Source of the DNA: Flavobacterium johnsoniae
GTDB taxonomy: Bacteria > Bacteroidota > Bacteroidia > Flavobacteriales > Flavobacteriaceae
NCBI RefSeq assembly: GCF_030388325.1
Contig: NZ_CP103794.1
Span: forward strand, 5,146,001 to 5,210,000
DNA: 64,000 nt
Reading direction: 5' to 3'
The notes beneath the pieces were generated by a model. It did not search any database. It was not told the origin of the DNA and saw only the letters and a program-made list of their open reading frames with translations. Made by a program: the position numbers and the translations under genes. Of the stretch, positions 16,518 to 24,538 are shown piece by piece (position 1 is the first letter of the stretch; each line of letters starts with the position of its first letter).

Positions 16518-16823
16518 TTATTGCCACTTGTTTTTATTCTCTTTTTCTTTCTCCATAAATTCCTGGATCTTTCTTTCTTCCCATTCTTTGCCCATTCCAG
16601 GAAAAACTTCAAAAACTTTTAATCCATGAAAGATAACACCAACTCCCCACCACAAAAGCGGCCAGAAAAACCATAAATATTGCGGTGATGTATATAAATT
16701 GATAAAGATTAAAATCGCGTTTACTAATATATAAGAAACCAGATTTCCATAAAATCCTTTAATATTTTCGACTTTCTTTTTAGCCGCAATATATCTTTCC
16801 TCTTCGCTTAAATTCCTTTCCAT
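16518..16823 (-). CDS. 2TM domain protein (copy 4 of the array)
   Basis: 101 residues from MERNLSEEERYIAAKKKV. Helix 1 is GFYGNLVSYILVNAILIFINL; helix 2 is WFFWPLLWWGVGVIFHGLKVF; the tail WEERKIQEFMEKEKENKNKW is strongly charged. An alternative in-frame ATG at 16835 overlaps the previous gene; the start at 16823 matches the sister protein METNLS. The copies are separated by 20 bases or less, which indicates one transcript. Confidence 0.85.
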   Translation of the reverse strand: MERNLSEEERYIAAKKKVENIKGFYGNLVSYILVNAILIFINLYTSPQYLWFFWPLLWWGVGVIFHGLKVFEVFPGMGKEWEERKIQEFMEKEKENKNKWQ

Positions 16824-16825
16824 GA

Positions 16826-17155
16826 CTATTCCCATTTTTGTTTTTTATATTTTTTTTCTAAGATGCTTTTCAATTTACGTTGTTCCCATTGTGTGCCAAA
16901 AATTTTGTAAGATGCAAACATATCAATAGCAGAACCAAGTATTACCGCCGACCAAATAATCATAACCACCCAATTGATGTATTTTATTGGAAAAAAATGA
17001 AGTGGCAGATTGGTATATTCTTTCAGAAGAAATACAATCATCGAAATTACATAAACGAATAAATGATTGTAAAAAGACTTCAGCTGCGTCACTTTTTTGC
17101 TGGCCATTTCCTTCAAAATAGTTTGTTCCTGATTGTTACTCAAATTTGTTTCCAT
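16826..17155 (-). CDS. 2TM domain protein (copy 3 of the array)
   Basis: 109 residues from METNLSNNQEQ. The 2TM layout is kept (LKSFYNHLFVYVISMIVFLL, then YINWVVMIIWSAVILGSAIDMFA), but the second helix has lost the WGxGxxxHxxKVF signature seen in its sisters, so it is a diverged copy. It overlaps the end of the preceding copy by 20 bases. The charged tail WEQRKLKSILEKKYKKQKW is retained. Confidence 0.85.
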   Translation of the reverse strand: METNLSNNQEQTILKEMASKKVTQLKSFYNHLFVYVISMIVFLLKEYTNLPLHFFPIKYINWVVMIIWSAVILGSAIDMFASYKIFGTQWEQRKLKSILEKKYKKQKWE

Positions 17156-17462
17156 GATTACTTTCAAATCTACGTTTATTTTCTTTTTCTAAAAGTTCTT
17201 GTATTTTTTTATCCTCCCATTTTCTATTAAAAAAAGGCGGATATTCAAAAGCTTTTAATCCGTGTAAGATTATCGCAATTCCCCAACCCATTACCGACCA
17301 AATCCACCAGAGATATTCTGGAGAAACCATGTAATTGACCACAATTACAATTGGGTTGCACAAAACATATACGGTAAGATGTTCATAAAACTCTCTTATT
17401 TCTTTTACTTTTTTCCGAGCATCATAATAACGGTCCGCTTCAGTAAAATCTTTATCAGTCAT
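17136..17462 (-). CDS. 2TM domain protein (copy 2 of the array)
   Basis: 108 residues from MTDKDFTEADRYYDARKKV. Helix 1 is EFYEHLTVYVLCNPIVIVVNY; helix 2 is WWIWSVMGWGIAIILHGLKAF; the tail is WEDKKIQELLEKENKRR. Its ATG overlaps the stop codon of the kinase gene by one base (TAATG), a sign of translational coupling. A GTG nine bases upstream is less likely. Confidence 0.87.
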   Translation of the reverse strand: MTDKDFTEADRYYDARKKVKEIREFYEHLTVYVLCNPIVIVVNYMVSPEYLWWIWSVMGWGIAIILHGLKAFEYPPFFNRKWEDKKIQELLEKENKRRFESNHGNKFE

Positions 17463-18814
17463 TATTTCCACGTTTTTTGTTTATTATCTCTTTCCAAAAT
17501 TTCTCTTATTTTACGTTCTTCCCAGTCTGAACTGTATCCAAAAACTTTAAAAGCATGCATGACAACTCCAAATCCCCATCCTAAAGCTGAAAACCAAAAC
17601 CATTGAAATCCTGGTGAAAATTTTAAGTTGATAAAAACTAAAAACGGAATCACACAACAGTATGCTATAATATTTCCGTAAAAACCTTTTAGTTCTTCTA
17701 CTCTTTTTTTGGCTCTATAATATGCTTTTGCTTCATCTGTATATTCTGCACTCATTTCCATAACTGTAATTTGTTTGGTTAAAATTGGAATTCTAACCGT
17801 GAAATTCTTTTCGTCTTGATCAATTTTCACTCTTCGGTCGGTTACAATTCCGTAACGGTTTACAATATTCTGCAATCCAACACCTTGTCTGTCTTGCAAA
17901 ACTTCTTTTTTCTGAAGATCATTTTGAATTGCCAGATAATCTCCATCAATAAATATTCTAATATGCAATGGTTTTTGTTCGCTTACAATATTGTGTTTTA
18001 CTGTATTTTCTAATAAAAGCTGTAAAGAAAGCGGAACCACTTTGGCTTCTGGATTACTATTTTCTGTTGGCAATTCGTAAAACAAACTATTTTCGAAACG
18101 CATTTTCAGCAAGTTCATATAGGTTTTTGCGAATGATAATTCGTCTTCAACAGAAACCAATTCTTTATCTTTTTGCTCTAAAACATATCTGTAAATTTTA
18201 GATAAAGAAGTAGTAAAACGTTGCGCATTATCAGGATTTTCTTCGATCAAAGAACTTAAAACATTTAAACTATTAAATAGAAAATGCGGATCAATCTGGT
18301 TTTTTAAACTTTCGAATTTTGCGCTGGCAGTTCCGGCGATAATTTTTTGCTGTGTAATTTCAACTTTTGAAGCTTTTTTCCACTTTACCATGAAACTTCT
18401 GGCTTGTAAAAAAGTGGAAACTCCTAATGATAAAATGATATAAAAAAGATGTACCCATATCATTCTTCCTCCCAAAAACACCTCTAAACTTACATCTTGC
18501 AATACCACAAAAATGAAATAGTTTATGGCTAAAACTACGGGAACGGTGTACAAAACAGTTACTAGAATTCCGTAATAAACTCTAAGATTTGTTTGTTCTA
18601 GCCAATCCCATTTTTTATCTAGAAGTACATTAAGAAAACCGTTTCCAAAACCCAATCCGAAAGAATAAAGACAGCTTATAAAGAAAGTTAAAAGAACATT
18701 TCTAACATTTAAATCATCTCCTAAAGAAGCAGAAAATATTACGGCAAAGATCATAGAAATCTTGAAACAGACTATTGTTCCACTTTTCAGATCGGTAAAT
18801 GTTCTTTCTTTCAT
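17462..18814 (-). CDS. LytS-like sensor histidine kinase with C-terminal 2TM domain
   Basis: A 450-residue membrane kinase. About four N-terminal helices (10-145) are followed by a His_kinase dimerisation segment with His177 in QIDPHFLFNSLNVL, then an ATPase domain with the N box LLLENTVKHN (267-276) and G box GVGLQN (311-316). Residues 352-450 form a complete 2TM domain (AYYRAKKRVEELKGFYGN... and WGFGVVMHAFKVFG) matching the four small proteins encoded downstream. The frame is continuous, with no stop between kinase and 2TM. A separate start at Met352 (17761) would give a 99-residue stand-alone copy. The LytTR regulator at the operon end is its likely partner. Confidence 0.92.
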   Translation of the reverse strand: MKERTFTDLKSGTIVCFKISMIFAVIFSASLGDDLNVRNVLLTFFISCLYSFGLGFGNGFLNVLLDKKWDWLEQTNLRVYYGILVTVLYTVPVVLAINYFIFVVLQDVSLEVFLGGRMIWVHLFYIILSLGVSTFLQARSFMVKWKKASKVEITQQKIIAGTASAKFESLKNQIDPHFLFNSLNVLSSLIEENPDNAQRFTTSLSKIYRYVLEQKDKELVSVEDELSFAKTYMNLLKMRFENSLFYELPTENSNPEAKVVPLSLQLLLENTVKHNIVSEQKPLHIRIFIDGDYLAIQNDLQKKEVLQDRQGVGLQNIVNRYGIVTDRRVKIDQDEKNFTVRIPILTKQITVMEMSAEYTDEAKAYYRAKKRVEELKGFYGNIIAYCCVIPFLVFINLKFSPGFQWFWFSALGWGFGVVMHAFKVFGYSSDWEERKIREILERDNKQKTWK

Positions 18815-18837
18815 TATATGCTGCTTATATTAGTTTG

Positions 18838-19458
18838 TTATTTACAAGTTTTTTGAATTTCCAAAGCTCTTTCTAATCCCCATTTTGGAGAAAAAGGTGT
18901 TGCTGGTTTAAATGTATTAAAAAGTTCAATAGATTTATCAATTTGCGCGCATAAAGGTTTTGTATCAACTCCTGTCCATTTTGCGCCTCCTAATTGGTAA
19001 TCAGCTTCTCCAAAAACAGCTCTAGGATTGTTCGGATCTAACGCTTTTGCTTTCGCGTAAGCTTCCATAACTTTACCAGAATATTTCATTCCATTTGTCA
19101 TAGGATCTGCCACAACATATCCAGTGTAGATTAGAGCCTGCATTACGTATAATTCTGAATTGCTTTGATCTTTTATCAATTCTACATCCAAAGCGTCTTG
19201 TGCTTTTGTCAATAAAAGAGTAATTTTTGTTTTGTCTTTTTCTGTAAATACTGCCGTTGTATTGATTAAAGCGATGTAATAGTTTGGCAGATAACTGTTT
19301 TTTTCAGCAGCAGCAATTCTTTCAAATAATTGAGAAGCTTCTGTATTTTTTCCTTCTTTCCAAAGCCCAAAAGCTTTTGTCATTCCTTGTTCAAATTGTG
19401 TTTGTGCAGATAATAAACTGCAAACAAATAATGTAATAACAGTGATAATTTTGGTCAT
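18838..19458 (-). CDS. Secreted TPR-like protein of unknown function
   Basis: A 206-residue exported protein: the signal peptide MTKIITVITLFVCSLLSAQ is followed by helical repeats resembling TPR units (FGLWKEGKNTEASQLFERIAAAEKNS, AYAKAKALDPNNPRAVFGEADY). It is 23 bases upstream of the kinase gene on the same strand and is the first gene of the operon, so it may be a periplasmic partner or input of the sensory system (inference). No enzymatic motif is seen. Confidence 0.8.
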   Translation of the reverse strand: MTKIITVITLFVCSLLSAQTQFEQGMTKAFGLWKEGKNTEASQLFERIAAAEKNSYLPNYYIALINTTAVFTEKDKTKITLLLTKAQDALDVELIKDQSNSELYVMQALIYTGYVVADPMTNGMKYSGKVMEAYAKAKALDPNNPRAVFGEADYQLGGAKWTGVDTKPLCAQIDKSIELFNTFKPATPFSPKWGLERALEIQKTCK

Positions 19459-19471
19459 GATTTCTTTTTTT

Positions 19472-19500
19472 TAAAGTTACTAAGGTTCTGAGGTTCTAAG
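19472..19500. repeat. Family B repeat, inverse orientation
   Basis: AAAGTTACTAAGGTTCTGAG and GTTCTAAG words; together with the two repeats that follow, it accounts for most of the 377-base spacer between the TPR-like and TonB-receptor genes. No gene is seen there. Confidence 0.6.
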
Positions 19501-19534
19501 TTTTTTTCTGATTGATAATTAAAACTTCTTTTTT

Positions 19535-19637
19535 AGGTTCAAAGGTTCAGAGTTGCAAAGGTTCAGAGGTTTGATTTTCTTATTATTAACATTCAAAAAA
19601 CTTTGAACCTTTGTTACTTTGCTTCTTTGTTCCTTTT
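19535..19637. repeat. GGTTCAAAGG inverted repeat (family C)
   Basis: The left arm (19535-19571) repeats AGGTTCAAAGGTTCAGAG-type words; the right arm (19600-19636) is the imperfect complement with CTTTGAACCTTTGTTACTTTG words. It can form a long imperfect hairpin. Confidence 0.7.
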
Positions 19638-19727
19638 AATTTATACTTCAAAAGTATATCGGTTTTTACTCTTATAAAATTAAATAATACTGAGTTGTTG
19701 ATTTTGGTTACTGAATTGTTTTTTTTT

Positions 19728-19830
19728 GAGGGGCAAAGGTTTAGAGGTACAAAGGGACAAAGGTTTTTCTACTAAAAATCAACTCATTTCAATAACCTCT
19801 GAACCTTTTTCACTTTGTACCTTTGAACCT
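19728..19830. repeat. Family C inverted repeat downstream of the TonB receptor
   Basis: The left arm (19728-19765) has GGGCAAAGGTTTAGAGG and AAAGGGACAAAGG; the right arm (19793-19830) has CCTCTGAACC and TTGTACCTTTGAACC. It ends just after the receptor stop codon and could act in 3'-end formation. Confidence 0.7.
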
Positions 19831-19835
19831 AAAAA

Positions 19836-22001
19836 CTATAAGTTTTTTAACTGATTCTCATTTTTATTCTGACTAATCGTCCAGAAGAAGCCTACGAAGA
19901 AAAACCTGTCTGCTGTCGGAATTATAGCTTGTCTTTGATAAACTCCACTTGCGTCTGGTGTTCTGGCATAATCGTATCCAAAAACATTTTGAGTTCCTAA
20001 AATATTTGAAACTGAGAAATAAAGGATTTTTTGCGTTGTCAATAAATATGCCCAGTTGAAACTCAAACTATTGTACGATTTTGTTTTTCCGTTCATAAAT
20101 TGTGTTTGGTTCGGATCATTGTACGGTCGTCCTGAACTAAAACTATTTGTAAATCCGATTTGTGATTTCCAATCTGTAATGAAATATTTTGTCACCACAG
20201 ATAGATTATGATTGGCAACAAAACTAGGAGTTACCATATTTGGAAAGTTTTTATACTGTCTTTCTGAATCGATGTAAGAATAAGAAATCCAATATTCTAA
20301 GTTTTTGTACAAATTACTGTCTCTCCAAAGCAAATCAAAACCTTTTGCATAACCCGATCCGTTGTTATTAAAAACCGAATTGTATTGAATATCTCTTGTA
20401 TCGTACTGAACCAAATTGCTATAATCTTTATAATATAATTCTGTTCTAAGCAATTGTCCAGGTTTTGTAAACGTATAATTCAAAATATAATGTTTTGCTT
20501 TTTCACTTTCAAACTGATGATATTTAGAATATTTAATATAATCTACAACCGGTGTCTGCGTAAAATCTCCGTAAGCAAAAGAAAATTGACTGCTTTTTGA
20601 AACTTTATATCCTAAAGAAGCCCTTGGCGCAATGTTATTTTCATTTAATAAACTATTGTTAGAATATCTTAAACCAACTTTTAAAGCTAAATTTTTTGAG
20701 AATGCAATATCTCCTTCTGCATAAGATGCAAAAATATTAGAGTCGTAACCGTTGGCAACATTTAGAGAAGCGTTGTCAGCAATATCTTCATTAAATTTTG
20801 TAATGAAATAATCTGCTCCAAAAGAAAATTTAAAATAGTTTGAGAATTTCTTTGAGAATTTTAATTTTAACTGTGCTGCATTTTCCTGATTATTAATTCC
20901 AGTAATATCATATTTCAATTTGTTTTTGCTGTAACCATAACTAACTCCAGAAGTTAATTGCCAACCTGGTCCGATACTTCCTTTGTAAGATGAATTCAAA
21001 TAGAAGTTATTATTGTTCATATCCGTTCTAATCGGATTTTCAAAATTGATGTTTTTCTGATTTAAATCGAATCTTTCAGAATCAAAAGAAGCATATAATT
21101 TAAATACTCCGTTTGTAAATTTATATCTGTAAACCGTTTCTCCTCCAAGCGATTGATACGGATTATTCCAATCTACATTTTGTGGAATTACAGCTTGATA
21201 AGGTGCAAGATTTACATACATTGCATTAACACTCAATGAGCTTTTTTCCCATTTTTGAGTATTTCCTAAACTCAAACCAACCGTCATAAATCCGATATCT
21301 GTTTTTTCGTGATCTTCTTCGTCATTCGTATTCAAAAGCAAAACACTCGATAATGCTTCGCCGTATTCTGCAGAATAACCTCCAGTAGAAAATGCGATTC
21401 CGCTAAATAAGAAAGGAGAGAATCTGCTTCGAGTTGGTAAATTATTTGTAGTTGCACCGTATGGTTGCGCTACACGAATTCCGTCTACAAATGTTTGTGT
21501 CTCATTTGCTTCTCCTCCGCGCACAAACAAACGTCCGTCTTCACCCACGCTTTGAGTTCCAGGCAAAGTTTGTAAAGCAGCCACGATATTTCCAGCTGAA
21601 CCTGCCGTTGTTACAATATCTAGTGGTTTTAAAACAGAAACTCTTGCTTTTTCTCCAGATTCTAAAGTTCCAGCGGTAATAACAACTGCATCTAAGGCAT
21701 TTACATTTTCTCTTAATTTTACAGTTTGATCTTTATAATTCGCAACATCAATTTCTTGTTTGAATGTTTCAAAAAGTAAAAAACTAACCACTAAAAATTT
21801 ATTTCCAGTTTCAGTAGTTTCAAAAGAAAAATCTCCTGTTTCAGAACTTGTTGCTCCGTCGTAAGTTCCGTCAATATAAATATTAGCACCTACAACTGGT
21901 TTTCCTTTTTGGTCTACAACTTTTCCCGAAATAGTATTCTGAGCAAAAATTAAAGCTGTAAAAAATAAAAAGCTAATGGTAAAAAATAATTTGGTTTTCA
22001 T
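19836..22001 (-). CDS. TonB-dependent outer membrane receptor
   Basis: A 721-residue receptor starting MKTKLFFTISF, with a signal peptide ending in FAQ. A carboxypeptidase-regulatory-like domain (NTISGKVVDQKGKPVVGANIYIDGT) is followed by a plug (ALDAVVITAG, LQTLPGTQSVGEDGRLFVRGGEANETQTFVDG) and a long beta barrel. A longer open frame starts 39 bases upstream at 22040 but precedes the signal peptide and is not used. It is smaller than SusC proteins and has no SusD partner, so a siderophore, cobalamin or metal ligand is as likely as a glycan; the ligand cannot be told. Confidence 0.92.
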   Translation of the reverse strand: MKTKLFFTISFLFFTALIFAQNTISGKVVDQKGKPVVGANIYIDGTYDGATSSETGDFSFETTETGNKFLVVSFLLFETFKQEIDVANYKDQTVKLRENVNALDAVVITAGTLESGEKARVSVLKPLDIVTTAGSAGNIVAALQTLPGTQSVGEDGRLFVRGGEANETQTFVDGIRVAQPYGATTNNLPTRSRFSPFLFSGIAFSTGGYSAEYGEALSSVLLLNTNDEEDHEKTDIGFMTVGLSLGNTQKWEKSSLSVNAMYVNLAPYQAVIPQNVDWNNPYQSLGGETVYRYKFTNGVFKLYASFDSERFDLNQKNINFENPIRTDMNNNNFYLNSSYKGSIGPGWQLTSGVSYGYSKNKLKYDITGINNQENAAQLKLKFSKKFSNYFKFSFGADYFITKFNEDIADNASLNVANGYDSNIFASYAEGDIAFSKNLALKVGLRYSNNSLLNENNIAPRASLGYKVSKSSQFSFAYGDFTQTPVVDYIKYSKYHQFESEKAKHYILNYTFTKPGQLLRTELYYKDYSNLVQYDTRDIQYNSVFNNNGSGYAKGFDLLWRDSNLYKNLEYWISYSYIDSERQYKNFPNMVTPSFVANHNLSVVTKYFITDWKSQIGFTNSFSSGRPYNDPNQTQFMNGKTKSYNSLSFNWAYLLTTQKILYFSVSNILGTQNVFGYDYARTPDASGVYQRQAIIPTADRFFFVGFFWTISQNKNENQLKNL

Positions 22002-22142
22002 ATCATCTTTGGTTTTGATGAGGCAAATATATTTTAACATTAAACGTTAAAAAATATATAATAACCCAATTGTAGAATTTCGAGGATGAGTTGTAAATGA
22101 CTAATTTGTATCTTAGCTAGGAATTCCAAAAAATTACCATTT

Positions 22143-22601
22143 ATGTCAGAAAGCACAAGAATTTCAAATTTATATCAATCCATTTATAATGGAAATCCTT
22201 GGCTAGAAGTTAATCTAGCCAACACTTTACAAAATGTAACGGCAGAACAAGCTTACAAAAAAATAAATCCAAATTTGAACACGATTTGGGAAATAGTGAA
22301 TCATTTAATTCAGTGGAGAAGAAATATTTTAGAACGTATGCAAGGAGAAGTTATCAAAACTCCAGATCATAATTATTTTGTTCCCGTTATAGATCCTTCA
22401 GAAGCTGCTTGGGAACAATCGCTTCAAACATTGGCAAAATCGCAAGAATCTTGGAATACCTTTTTTGAAACTTTTGATGACGCTGATTTAGCAAAAATCT
22501 ATGTTAATAATGGTCATAGTTATTACGAACATTTGCACGGAATTATTCAGCACGATGTGTATCATTTGGGGCAAATTGTTATTTTAAAGAAACTGCTTTA
22601 G
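22143..22601 (+). CDS. DinB-family metal-binding helical protein
   Basis: A 152-residue four-helix-bundle protein. Histidines in EIVNHLIQWR and in HGIIQHDVYHLGQIV give the DinB/YfiT three-His metal site. Many members are mycothiol- or bacillithiol-dependent transferases or hydrolases, but most Bacteroidota members have no known substrate. Divergent from the TonB receptor and probably monocistronic. Confidence 0.85.
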   Translation: MSESTRISNLYQSIYNGNPWLEVNLANTLQNVTAEQAYKKINPNLNTIWEIVNHLIQWRRNILERMQGEVIKTPDHNYFVPVIDPSEAAWEQSLQTLAKSQESWNTFFETFDDADLAKIYVNNGHSYYEHLHGIIQHDVYHLGQIVILKKLL

Positions 22602-22623
22602 TTAAGATAAGATTTCCATAATA

Positions 22624-22726
22624 TTGTCATTTCGAGGAACGAGAAATCTTCGTAAGTAATTCGACAAAGATTGACGATTTCCTCACGGAGTTTCTTGTGA
22701 AGATTCCTCCTTCGTCGGAATGACAA
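22624..22726 (+). repeat. Inverted-repeat element, family D copy 2 (diverged)
   Basis: The arms at 22624-22652 and 22698-22726 share the outer TTGTCATT/AATGACAA ends but are imperfect (left ...TTTCGAGGAACGAG..., right ...CTCCTTCGTCGG...). The loop, 45 bases, keeps GACAAAGATTGACGATTT and CGGAGTTTCTTG. Probably a decaying copy. Confidence 0.8.
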
Positions 22727-22765
22727 AAATGAGACTCAGATTAATTTTAAAACTTAAATTATAAG

Positions 22766-23224
22766 ATGAAAACCTCAATTTTTATTCTAGCCTTTTTACT
22801 TTTTAATACTGTCGCTTTTTCACAAGAAACCGAGGCGAAATATGATGAAGCTTTAGCAAAATCGCTTCACGCCGACGAATACGGAATGAAGAAATATGTT
22901 TTTTGTCTTTTAAAATCTGGAAGCAATACAACGGCTTCAAAAGAAGAAAGCAAAAAGTTGTTTGAAGGTCATATGGCTAATATTAATAAATTAGCTAAAG
23001 AAGGAAAACTAGTTGTTGCTGGACCTTTCATGAAAAATGACAGAAACTATCGAGGCATTTATGTATTTAATGTAGAAACTGTCGAAGAAGCAAAAAAATT
23101 GGTAGAAACAGATCCTGCTATAAAAGCCAATTTACTCGAAGCAGAATTAACGCCTTGGTATTGTACCGCAGCTTTGCAGGAAACGGTAAAAATACATGAT
23201 AAAATTGCCAAGACGAAAATGTAA
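22766..23224 (+). CDS. Exported YCII-related protein
   Basis: 152 residues: a signal peptide (MKTSIFILAFLLFNTVAFSQ), then a YCII-like ferredoxin fold with KKYVFCLLKSGSN, FEGHMANINKLAKEGKLVVAGPFM and GIYVFNVETVEEAKKLVETDPAI. The conserved His of the GHMANI segment is present. The function of exported YCII proteins is unknown. It is followed after 3 bases by an acetyltransferase gene and then a VOC gene, a probable three-gene operon. Confidence 0.88.
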   Translation: MKTSIFILAFLLFNTVAFSQETEAKYDEALAKSLHADEYGMKKYVFCLLKSGSNTTASKEESKKLFEGHMANINKLAKEGKLVVAGPFMKNDRNYRGIYVFNVETVEEAKKLVETDPAIKANLLEAELTPWYCTAALQETVKIHDKIAKTKM

Positions 23225-23227
23225 ATA

Positions 23228-23803
23228 ATGAAAACAGAAAAAGAAAAAATGATCTCTAGCGAATATTACAACGCTTTTGATCCAGAATTACTAAAAGGTC
23301 GTCGCGCCGCAAAAAACCTTTTACACAGCTTAAACGTAAAAGAATATCGAGTTACCAAAAAAGCAAAAGAAATTTTAAAAGAACTGATTCCAAATGCTGG
23401 AGCTGGTTTATATATAGAACCTCCTTTCCATTGCGATTATGGTTATAATATTTTTGCTGGTGAAAACGTTTATTTTAATGTGAATTGTGTGGTTTTGGAT
23501 TGCGCACCAGTAAATATTGGTTCAAATGTATTTATTGCACCAAATGTTCAAATTTATACTGCATCGCATCCGCTTGACGCTGAATTAAGAAAAACATTAG
23601 AAAATGCTTATCCTGTCACAATTGGAGATGATTGCTGGATTGGCGGAAACTCGGTTATCTGTCCAGGCGTAACAATAGGAAAAGGTTGTGTTATTGGCGC
23701 TGGATCTGTAGTAACAAAAGATATTCCAGACAACTCGCTTGCGGTTGGAAATCCTGCAAAAGTTATCCGAAAATTAAATCAAGAAACTGAATCAAAATCA
23801 TAA
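23228..23803 (+). CDS. Maltose/galactoside-type sugar O-acetyltransferase
   Basis: A 191-residue hexapeptide-repeat (left-handed beta-helix) acetyltransferase of the Maa/LacA family. The N-terminal cap MISSEYYNAFDPELLKGRR is followed by PPFHCDYGYNIFAGENVYFN, the catalytic His114 in YTASHPLDAE, and repeats such as IGDDCWIGGNSVICPGVTIG and NPAKVIRKL at the end. Uses acetyl-CoA; the acceptor sugar is unknown. Met8 is an alternative start. Its stop overlaps the next gene's ATG by one base. Confidence 0.93.
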   Translation: MKTEKEKMISSEYYNAFDPELLKGRRAAKNLLHSLNVKEYRVTKKAKEILKELIPNAGAGLYIEPPFHCDYGYNIFAGENVYFNVNCVVLDCAPVNIGSNVFIAPNVQIYTASHPLDAELRKTLENAYPVTIGDDCWIGGNSVICPGVTIGKGCVIGAGSVVTKDIPDNSLAVGNPAKVIRKLNQETESKS

Positions 23804-24192
23804 TGCTTACACTTAATAAAGTTCATCATATTGCCATTTTATGTTCTGATTACGAAAAATCGAAATATTTCTATACACAGATTTTAGGTTTAACCATTAT
23901 TCGTGAAATTTACCGCGAAGAACGCCAATCTTATAAATTAGATTTGGCTTTGAATGGTTCGTATGTTGTTGAATTATTTTCATTTCCAAATCCGCCGCAA
24001 AGACCTTCTAGACCCGAAGCAGTTGGTTTAAGACATTTGGCTTTTGAAGTTATAAATTTAGAAGAAACTATTGCTTTTTTAACTTCAAAAAATATAGAAT
24101 CAGAGCCAATTAGAATTGATGAAACTACTGAAAAACGTTTCACTTTTATTGCTGATCCAGATTTGTTACCGATTGAGTTTTATGAAAGATAA
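23803..24192 (+). CDS. VOC-family (glyoxalase-like) protein, YaeR/GloA2 type
   Basis: A 129-residue single VOC domain. KVHHIAILCSDYEKSKYFYTQILGL opens it (metal His), then YVVELFSFPNPPQRPSRPEAVGLRHLAFEV, and FIADPDLLPIEFYE at the end supplies the closing Glu. This matches the YaeR-like subgroup; the substrate is unknown. The start overlaps the preceding stop (TAATG), so translation is probably coupled. Confidence 0.88.
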   Translation: MLTLNKVHHIAILCSDYEKSKYFYTQILGLTIIREIYREERQSYKLDLALNGSYVVELFSFPNPPQRPSRPEAVGLRHLAFEVINLEETIAFLTSKNIESEPIRIDETTEKRFTFIADPDLLPIEFYER

Positions 24193-24193
24193 G

Positions 24194-24405
24194 TTTTTGC
24201 CACAAAGGCACTAAGAACGCAAAGTTTTCTCTCATTTTTTGTCATTTCGACGAAGGAGAAATCTCCATAAGAAGCTCTACAAAGATTGGCGATTTTGATT
24301 GCGGAGTTACTTGTGGAGATTTCTCCTTCGTCGAAATGACAAACTTTGACTTTAACCATCCATTTTAAAAAAAAACTTTGTGTCTTAGCGCCTTCGTGGC
24401 AAAAC
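24194..24405. repeat. Composite repeat: outer CGCAAAG/GCCAC arms around a family D element
   Basis: Outer words TTTTTGCCACAAAGGCACTA (24194-24213) and ACGCAAAG are echoed in inverse order at 24373-24405 (CTTTGTGTCTTAGCGCCTTC, GTGGCAAAA). A family D element is nested inside. It fills most of the 346-base spacer before the ClC gene; no gene is seen. Confidence 0.75.
24239..24342 (+). repeat. 104-bp inverted-repeat element, family D copy 3
   Basis: Perfect 29-bp arms at 24239-24267 and 24314-24342, and a 46-base loop with CTACAAAGATTGGCGATTTT and GCGGAGTTACTTG. The arms differ from copy 1 at several positions, each matched by a complementary change in the opposite arm. Confidence 0.9.
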
Positions 24406-24488
24406 AACACATCGAAAGAATTTTCTTGTTTATATCCATTTTAACACACTAAAATAAAGATTTCCTAGAAAAAACCGATTTTGATGCT

Positions 24489-24522
24489 TAATTTTGTAAT
24501 CCGCAGAAAAAAAATGCGGATT
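24489..24522 (+). promoter_or_regulatory. -7 box and leader hairpin of the ClC gene
   Basis: TAATTTTG (24489-24496) fits TAnnTTTG. AATCCGC (24498-24504) pairs with GCGGATT (24516-24522) immediately downstream, so the hairpin would form at the very 5' end of the mRNA, 16 bases before the ATG. Confidence 0.55.
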
Positions 24523-24538
24523 TCTTAATCTTATTCTG

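Noticed and set aside
24180..24410. 76-residue minus-strand open frame after the VOC gene
   Set aside because: It lies entirely in composite repeat sequence and overlaps the VOC gene end.
24489..24538. Fluoride riboswitch before the ClC gene
   Set aside because: The leader is too short and lacks the conserved fluoride aptamer core; only a small hairpin is visible.
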